Source: Rhizobium sp. SL42
GTDB lineage: Bacteria > Pseudomonadota > Alphaproteobacteria > Rhizobiales > Rhizobiaceae
Assembly: GCF_021729845.1 (NCBI RefSeq)
Contig: NZ_CP063398.1
Location: 186,001 to 250,000, forward strand
Length of the DNA stretch: 64,000 nt
Direction: 5' to 3'
Shown piece by piece: positions 31,065 through 39,600 of this stretch (the stretch's first letter is position 1; each line of letters starts with the position of its first letter). Below the pieces are notes generated by a model. It saw only the letters and a list, made by a program, of their open reading frames with translations. It did not search any database and was not told the DNA's origin. Position numbers and translations under genes: made by a program.

Positions 31065-33617
31065 TCAGACGCGCTCCAGCAAAAGCGCATCCTCAATCGA
31101 CACGGCAAGCGTATGCATGCCGTCAACCGTCAGCGAGTCCTCGTGCCACCCATCGAGATCGATGACACGCGTATTGGCGGGAGCCGCCTGTCCCCAGCCG
31201 AACAGGAGCTTCTTGGCGCGCGGATGGTTGGCCTGGCTGCGAAAGAGCAGAAGCTCACCGCTGGGGCGGGCGCGATAAGCACGGGCCGCACGCACCAGGA
31301 ACTCGGTCACCCGCGTATTGGCACTTTCTTCAGCCGTCGGCTGCGCAGCGCCCATGCCGAACTTCTCCATCAGCCAGAGCGTGGCATTGAACTCTTTGAG
31401 GAAAGCGACAGGCTTGATGCGCCCCGACAGCAGCTTGTGCACGAAATAGCCGACCCGCTTGTACCGTCTTTCCGCATTCCAGAAGCGTTGGCGCAGCTTT
31501 GGTTGTGAGCGGAAATAGCCGGGCGCCCAGGCATCGATAATGGCGGTGAAAGCCACATCGACCCCGGCTTTGCGCAATTGCCGCGCGACTTCCACGGCCA
31601 GGACGCCATTGACGCACAGGCCGACAATCGCAACCGGACCATGACGTTTGTCGATCTGCATGGCCTCGATGGCCTTGGCTGCAATCTCCTCGAGTGAGGC
31701 CTCTGATTCCGTTTCCTCCAGGGAGGCGCCGAACATGTTGACATTGTGCACCGAGATCGCATCATCGAGGGTGTTGGCCAGCCGATAGTAGAGAAACGGA
31801 TGGTTCAAGGTGTAGACCGTGCCGGAACCGGTTCCGGTCTTGTAGGTGTTGACCTCCCAGGAAATGCCGGGTGAAGGTTTGGCTGGCACGGTGTCGGCCG
31901 CGATGCCGCCGAACAGCGCTTGCGTAAAGCCTTTCAGGGTCGGCTCCTTGAACAGCAGGGCAAGCTCTGGCTTGATCCCGAATGTGTCTCTGACAGTCGA
32001 GAGCATGCGCAACGCAAGCAGGGAATGACCGCCCAGCGCAAAGAAATTCCCGTCCGGTTCGACCTTTGCGACGTCCAGGACATCGGCCCAGATCTCGCCC
32101 ATACGCAAGATGCGGTCAGACGCAGACAGAGCCGCCGGATCTTCCGGAGCAAATGTCGTTCCGTCGTCAGCAGCGATTTGCGGCTGTTTGCGGGCGATAT
32201 TAATCACCGGGGCGTCAGGTGCGCGCGTTTCGGACTTACCGGGCCGCTCAAGCGCAGTCCCTGATGACAGAGGCGCCGTGGGATTGCTCAATGCCTGCTC
32301 GTAGACATCCTGCCACATCTGCAGCAGGCGCTCGATTGTGCTCTTTTCAAACAGATCCGTGTTGTATTCGACCGACATGCGCCAGCCGGACGGACGCCCG
32401 ACCATGCCGAAGCTGATGTCGTAGATGACGCCGGGGGACTGCGATGGAGCGCTGATCAGCTCGAAGTCGCCATAGTGGCGATCTTCCAGGAAAGCCTTGG
32501 AAAGATTGAAGTTCACCGAGATCAACGGGTTGCGCGACGGATCGCGGACCGGATTGACGAATTCGACCAGCTTGTTGAACGGCATGCGCTGGTGATTGAC
32601 AGCCGCCGTCACCGTTTCGGTCGCGGTGCGAAGGTGTTCCTCGAACGTTGATTGCGGCTGCACCGGCAAGCGCAAGACCATATTGTTGATGAAAACACCG
32701 ATCATCGGCTCCAGGTCCGACTGTTCGCGCCCGGCGATCTGCGTTCCGAAGAGAATGTCCTCGGCGCCGGTGAACCGATGGAGGACAGAACTGACCACGG
32801 CAACGCCGTAGGCATAGAGCGATACCTTGTGATCCCTCGCCGCCTTTTCAATCCGCTCGCCGAATTCCAGTCCCTTGACCGCCGACAGGATGTTGCCGTT
32901 CGTGCTCTTGACCAGCGATCGCGGATGATCGCTCACCAGTTCGAAATAGGGCGCGCCGACCAGTTTCTCCTTCCAGAAGGTCTTTTCCGTCTCGAAGCCA
33001 TAACTCGACAGATATTCCTGCTGCCACAAGGCAAAATCACCGTACTGCAGCGGCAATTCCGGCAAGTCCGGCACCCTGCCGGCATCGATCGCCGAAGCGA
33101 TCTCGCCAAGCTCGCGCCCCAGCACACGGATGGACCAGCCATCAAAGCAGGTCTGATGGGCCGTGATCAGGATGAACGCACGATTGTTCTCGACCATCAA
33201 GAGCGCGACGCGGAAGAGCCCGCCTTTGCCGAGGTCGAAGGGGGCCGACGCGGTCTCCTCGCCGATCGACAGGATACGCTGCTCGCGTTGATCCGCCGGC
33301 ATGTTGCGCAGGTCGATCACCGACATCTTGAAATCAACGGCATCAAGCACCTGCTGATAGGGGCTGCCGCGCCGTTCGACGAAACGTGTCCGCAGGATTT
33401 CGTGACGCTGGATGATCTTGCGAAAAGCCGCCTCGATCGTTGCCGTCTTGAATGCTCCGCGGATTTCCCACCGGATGGCGACGTTGAGCGCCGGGTTTCC
33501 CGGCTGCAGCTGGTCGAGGACCCAGCATCGCAATTGGGTTTGCGTGCAGGGAAATTCGCCGATCACGTTTGCGTCTGTCGCGGACAAAGCGGTCGTATTT
33601 TCAATCTGGTTCATCAC
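31065..33617 (-). CDS. NRPS protein C*-PCP-TE (degenerate C domain, cysteine thioesterase)
   Basis: The 850-residue protein has three parts. The condensation domain (about 20-440) reads AHQTCFDG where HHxxxDG is expected, so the catalytic second His is Gln155. A PCP (about 500-570) has the carrier serine Ser532 in LGGHSLLAL. A C-terminal thioesterase (about 620-850) has GLCVNG with Cys668 in place of the nucleophilic Ser, Asp in AIIDAWAPG, and His in GWHEDSL. No adenylation domain is present, so the PCP is loaded in trans or only receives the chain. It is the final station of the assembly line and overlaps the 2706-residue gene by four bases. Confidence 0.88.
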   Translation of the reverse strand: MMNQIENTTALSATDANVIGEFPCTQTQLRCWVLDQLQPGNPALNVAIRWEIRGAFKTATIEAAFRKIIQRHEILRTRFVERRGSPYQQVLDAVDFKMSVIDLRNMPADQREQRILSIGEETASAPFDLGKGGLFRVALLMVENNRAFILITAHQTCFDGWSIRVLGRELGEIASAIDAGRVPDLPELPLQYGDFALWQQEYLSSYGFETEKTFWKEKLVGAPYFELVSDHPRSLVKSTNGNILSAVKGLEFGERIEKAARDHKVSLYAYGVAVVSSVLHRFTGAEDILFGTQIAGREQSDLEPMIGVFINNMVLRLPVQPQSTFEEHLRTATETVTAAVNHQRMPFNKLVEFVNPVRDPSRNPLISVNFNLSKAFLEDRHYGDFELISAPSQSPGVIYDISFGMVGRPSGWRMSVEYNTDLFEKSTIERLLQMWQDVYEQALSNPTAPLSSGTALERPGKSETRAPDAPVINIARKQPQIAADDGTTFAPEDPAALSASDRILRMGEIWADVLDVAKVEPDGNFFALGGHSLLALRMLSTVRDTFGIKPELALLFKEPTLKGFTQALFGGIAADTVPAKPSPGISWEVNTYKTGTGSGTVYTLNHPFLYYRLANTLDDAISVHNVNMFGASLEETESEASLEEIAAKAIEAMQIDKRHGPVAIVGLCVNGVLAVEVARQLRKAGVDVAFTAIIDAWAPGYFRSQPKLRQRFWNAERRYKRVGYFVHKLLSGRIKPVAFLKEFNATLWLMEKFGMGAAQPTAEESANTRVTEFLVRAARAYRARPSGELLLFRSQANHPRAKKLLFGWGQAAPANTRVIDLDGWHEDSLTVDGMHTLAVSIEDALLLERV

Positions 33618-36600
33618 AGGCTCTCGATCCGGCGACGGGCGCCGTTGCGGAAATCGGAAAGAGACGGGATCTGATAGGTGACGGCGACAGCCGGAGTGTC
33701 CTCCTGCGCTTCCGCATAGGCTGCCAGTTCGGCGATGGAAGGATGGCGAAGCAGATGCTTGGCCTCCAGCGGCAGTCCGGCATCCAGCATCCGGGCCGCG
33801 ATGCGGAAGATCACCAGCGAGTCAGCGCCCAGCGAATAGAGATTATCCTCGACCCCCAAGGTCTCGACATCGAGCACACCCTTCCAGATCCCCCAGAGCT
33901 TTTCCTCCATGGGTGTCCGCGGCTTGATCTTCACAACGGCCTGGGCCGCGTCGCTGCGGCGAATATCACGTGCTTCCAGAGTCTTGCGGTCGAGCTTGCC
34001 GTTTGCGGTCTGCGGCAATTCGGTTTCCAGGGACCAGATGCTTGGAACCATGTAGGCGGGCAATTGCGCCCGGACCCTGGTGGCCAGTTGCAGGCTGTCT
34101 GCCGCCGGCGTAGCGGGCTCGGCGACGAAATAGCACACAAGGACAAGATCGCCCTTGCCATTGCGCGCGCCGACCACCGCGCATTGGCGCATGCCCGGCA
34201 CCTGGGAAATCACCGACTCGATGTCGCCTAGTTCGATGCGGAAGCCGCGAAGTTTGATCTGGTTGTCTCGCCGTCCCAGCAGTTGCAGGGAGCCATCCAC
34301 CAGCCGCTTGCCAAGGTCACCGGTCTTGTACAGGCGCTGAGCGGTGCCAGTGCCTATATCGCGCTGGACGAATGCAGCCTCGGTCAGGTCCGGCCGCTCG
34401 AAATAGCGTTGCGCCAGACCATCGCCGCCGATGTAGAGCTCGCCGGTGACACCCACCGGGCAAAGACGCCCATCCGCACCGAGGATGTGCAATTGGGTAT
34501 TGGCAATCGGGTGCCCGATCGTGATCGGCGTGTCTTCATCGGCAATCTGCGCCACGGAAGACCAGATCGTCGTTTCGGTCGGACCATACATGTTCCACAA
34601 CGCGCCCTGCATGGCAGCCAGCGTGCGGGCCAGCGCCTTCGGCAGGGCTTCGCCGCCGCAGAGCTTCTTCAGCGGCACCGAGCCGTCCAGGCCGGCCTCG
34701 ACCAGCATCTGCCACAGCGTCGGCGTTGCCTGAAGGACGGTTGCGCCACTCTCCTTGATCAGGCGGACCAGCCCAAAGCCGTCCTCCACCTGGGCGCGGT
34801 CGGCAATCACCACCTGTCCGCCGGCGATCAGCGGCAGATAGAGTTCAAGGCCGGCGATATCGAAGGATATCGTCGTGACGGCAACCAGGACGTCCTCCGA
34901 CGTGAAGCCGGGCTCTCGCGCCATCGACTGGAGAAAATTCATCAGGGCGCGGTGCGAAATCGCCACGCCCTTTGGCGTGCCCGTCGAGCCCGAGGTAAAG
35001 ATCACATAGGCTGTCGTCTCGGTATCGGTTGGCAGGGTTTCGAGTGCCGAGCCGGAATGGCTCGCGATTGCATCTGCATCCTTGTCGAGACGGATAACGG
35101 TGACGCTCTCCGCTGCAAGTCCAGCACCAAGCTCGCTGTCACAAACCAAGGCCGTCGGCCGTGCCGTTGTCAGCGTCTGGCGCAACCGTGTTTCGGGATG
35201 ACCCGGATCGAGCGGAACATAGGCGTGCCCGGCCTTCATGATGCCGATCAATGCGACCAGCATATCGAGCGAACGATCGGCCAGCAGCGCGATACGTTCC
35301 CCCTGCCCCGGGACAAGCGAGCGGACATGACGCGCGAACTGGTTCGAGCGCTTCTCAAGCTCGCCATAGCTCATCGCCTGGCTGCCGTGACGGGCCGCAA
35401 CCGTGTCTGGAAACTGCCTGGCATTGTCCGAGAACAGCGAGAATGCGAACCGGTCGCGGTCATAGTCCGCGGCACTCTGATTGAGCCCTTCAGCCAGCCA
35501 CGTAGTTTCATCGGCTGACAGCAGAGCCAGCGATGCGACCGGACGCTGCATGTCTTGTGCAAGTGCCGTGACGAGCGTGGCCAGATGGCCGATCCAGCGA
35601 TCCACGGTGGCGCGATCCAGGACGTCGGCATTGTAGTCGACATCGATCCGAATACCGTCGACCCCCTCGATCATGTTGAGGAACATGTCGAAGTTTGAAA
35701 ATGCCTTGGGGTTCGGCACGATCTTCGCATCGAGACCGGCAAATTCCGCATTTGCGGCGACCCGCTCGAGATTGAACTGAATCCCGGTCAGCGGCAGGCG
35801 GCGGGGATCGCGCTTGACACCCAGCGTCTTGACCAGCGTACCATAGGTGTAGTCCTGATGCTCGAAGGCCTTCAGGACGAGCTGTTGCGTCGCCTTCAGG
35901 TGGTCTTCAAACGAGTCGGACGCATCGACCATCTGGCGCAGCGGCAGGAGGTTGACGCAATGGCCGACCAGGATCTTATCTTCCAGCAGGCTCTGGCCGG
36001 CCGAAGGAATGGCGATCACCACATCGGGTTCGCCTGAAAGACGGGCCAGCATGACCTGAAGCGCAGCCAGCATGGTGGAAAAGAGCGTGGCACCGGATCG
36101 GGCACCGCGTTTCTTGATCTGCTTGCACACATCGGCGGAAATCATCGCGGTGCAGGTACCACCGGCAAAGCTCTTGTGATCAGGATGCGGCCTGTCGAAT
36201 GGCATATCCGCGGGCTCGGGCAGAACCTTGTACTGCTCCTGCCAGAAACGCGCAGTCTCACGGCTGACATCATCCTTGGGCGCAAATTTCGTCGCATAGT
36301 CGGCGAAGGACAGTGCAGGTTCGAATTCGGCCGCTTCCCCCCGCAAGGCAGCGGAATAAGCCGCGGACAATTCGTTGATGATCACGTTCAGCGACCAGCC
36401 ATCGCAGATGATGTGATGTGCCGTAAAGACAAAGACATGCCTGTCTTCACCCAGTCGCACCAGATAGCCTCTGGCAAGAGGTCCATGCACCAGATCGAAT
36501 GGGGTGACAGCATCCCTTTCGATCAAGGAACCGAGGAGCGCGTCTGAATCGGCATCCTCGGACAGGTCAAGGACCTCGACCGGTAATACAAATTCCGGTG

Positions 36601-39600
36601 TGAAGCGGAACCGCTCGCCATTGCGATCGAAGCGGATGTGCAAGGCGTCATGGCGATCCACCACGGTTCTCAACGCCGCCAGAAAGGCCTGGCGGTCGAA
36701 TGTCCCGTCAAGCGACAGCGACAGCGATTCATTGAAGGAGCACGAGGCTTCGTCACCAGCCTGTGCGGCCAGCCAGATTTCCGACTGGGCCTCGGTCAGG
36801 GCGGCGCTTTCCGGCCTCTCGGTCTTGACCGGCGCAGCAATCGCCTTGGGTGTGCCGGCAAGTTCGCTCTGGCCTTTCGGCGAGAGAATGCCGACGCATT
36901 GAAGGGCGTCGATTGCATCGCGGAATGCCCGCGCAATGGTCTTGAAGTCCTCTTCGGTGTGCGCTGTCGTCAGGAAGCATGGATAGCCGTCCTGGATGTG
37001 GATGCCGTTCATCCGGAGATAGGGATAGAACAGGCCGCCAAGCGGATCCTGACTGCTGAAATCGGTGACGAACCAGCTCTTGTAGCCGCGCAGGCTCGGC
37101 GCGATGCCGCGCTTGACCAGTTCGGCATTGATTTCCTCGACCAGCGCTTCGGTCCGGGGGGCGACGCGGCTGTAGAGGGCTGAGCCCTCGCCCTTGATGT
37201 GATGAAGAACCGCCTTTGCCGCGGCCAGAACGACCGGGTGGCGGACAAACGTTCCGGCAAAGAAGGTCGGAACGACATTCGGCACGGAATCATCGCCATA
37301 GGTCCAGTGGCCGCCATCGAGCGCATCCATGAACCGGCTCGTACCGGTAAGCACGCCGATCGGCATTCCGCCGCCAACAACCTTGCCGAAGGTCGCCATG
37401 TCGCCCTGGATGCCCCAGATGGCCTGCATGCCGCCCGGATCGACGCGGAAGCCGGTCACGACTTCATCAAACACCAGGGCAAATTCTGCATCAGTGGCGA
37501 TTTGGCGAAGGCTGCGCACGAATTCCTGCGGGCGCAATTCCGGATGGCGGCTCTGGATCGGCTCGATGATCACCGCGGCCAGATCCTGCGCATTGGCGCG
37601 GATCCAGTCGAGGCTTTCGTCACTGCCATAGGGCAGAACCAGCATGTTGCCGACGGAGCCGGACGGAATGCCGGCCGCGATCGGAAGCGCAACGGGTTCC
37701 TTCGCGCGCGCCCGTCCCTTGACCAGGACCTCATCGAACTGGCCGTGATAGTCATTGGCAAACACCACGATCCGGTCGCGACCCGTGACCGCGCGCGCAA
37801 GCCGCATGGCCGCCATCACTGCTTCCGAACCCGTGTTGCAGAAGGTGACGCGTTCATGGCCGGTCATTTCACTTATCAGTGCGGCGACTTCGCCGGCGAG
37901 CGGGGTCTGGGGGCCGATGGCGAAACCGGCATCCATCTGTTCCTTCATCGCATCGACGACGAAGTCAGGAGCGTGGCCGAACGCAGTCTGGCCGAAGCCA
38001 TTGACGAGATCGATATATTCGTGGCCGTCGATATCCCAGATGCGCGCGCCCTTCGAGCGGTCACTGACGACGGGGAAGGTCATCTCCTTCCACTCGGCGC
38101 GGAAACCGGATGCCGTGCGTGGGTCGGCAAGACGCTTGCGGTGCTCCTGTGTATAGGCCTTCGATCCCTTGTTCCTGTTCGAATAGGCAAGGATCAGATC
38201 GTTGAGGAAGGCTTCCTTTTCAGGCGACAGTTCGGCCTTCGCCGCAACGGAGCCCTGCTGGTAGCGCCGATAGCGTTCGCCACCGATCTCCGCCGCACTG
38301 TCGCTGACAGAAACGGCGTTGGTGGACAGAGCCATCGCCGCGGGCGCACTCGCCGTTGGCTGCTTGGCAACCGGGGCAGCAGCAGCGAGCAAGGCCGGGG
38401 CCGCAGTCACCGGAAGGGGCTGAAGAAGGGCCTGGCCACCACCCTGAAGCAGCTGCAACTGCTGGGAAAACAGCGTCTGCGCCAGCGCCAGCTGTGACTG
38501 CAGTACCGCTTCCAGGCTGCCATCGACGGCCGCACTGCGTGCGACGGCCGGCAGAGGCGTCGGTGCCGCAACCGGAGCCTGCGCAGCGGGCGCCGGGGTC
38601 ATTGCCGCGGGCACAACCGGAGGCGCAACGTCCACCGGCGCTGTTTCAGGGGGCAGCGCCTTGTCGAGGTAGCGTGCGAGAGCCGCGATCGACGGAATGT
38701 TGCTCAACAGCTCCCGGAAGGAAATCTTCACGCCATACTGCTTGTCGATCTTTTGGGCGAACTGACCGATGAACAGGGAATCAAAGCCGAGTTCGAGGAA
38801 ACTGTCGTTGCGGTTGCCGGCTTCAAGCACTTCACCAGACATGTCGCTCAGCAGCGTCAGAAGCGACGTCTCCAGTCCGGGGATACGGTCTGCGATGGCG
38901 ATTGTGCTGATAGCATTCATGGTTTCCACCTCACTGTTTACAGGTAACTCGCTTGTGATTGTCTCGGATGTGGCCGTCACTCGGGCTGGCTGAGCCGCAC
39001 GGGCGCGACGAGCCGAGGGTGGGGCATCGATCCAGTGTCGCTGACGCTGGAAGGGATAAGTCGGCAGAGGCACCGCGCGCTCGCGGCCGACTGGAAGGTT
39101 CGGCCAGGGTAGATCGCTTCCGGCCACCCACATCCGGCCATGCGCTTCCGCCATCACTCTGGGCGCCGCATGGGCATTGTCGTGTTCCGGCAGCGATTGC
39201 ACGATGGCACTCAGCTCGCTGCGGCCGATCGTCTGGGCGGCAAACACCGACAAGGTCCGACCGGGGCCGACTTCGAGCAGGATCGGGTTCTGGTCTTGGC
39301 ACAGCGTGATCAGACCGTCAGAAAAGCGAACCGGTTCGCGGCAATGTCTCGACCAATAGTCCGGCGACGATCCAAGCTCGTCATTCTGCCAGCCACCCGT
39401 AACGCAGGAGATATAGGGGATGGTTGCCCGGCCATAGGTGACCTTCGCGGCAACATCGCGCAGCTCATCGATGCAGGGCTCCATCATGGCAGAATGGAAG
39501 GCATGCGACGTATGCAGCCGGCTAAACGCGATGCCGGCCTTTTCAAGCGCAAAACAGAGTGCCTCGATATCATCCATCGGACCGGAGGCGACGCAGAGTT

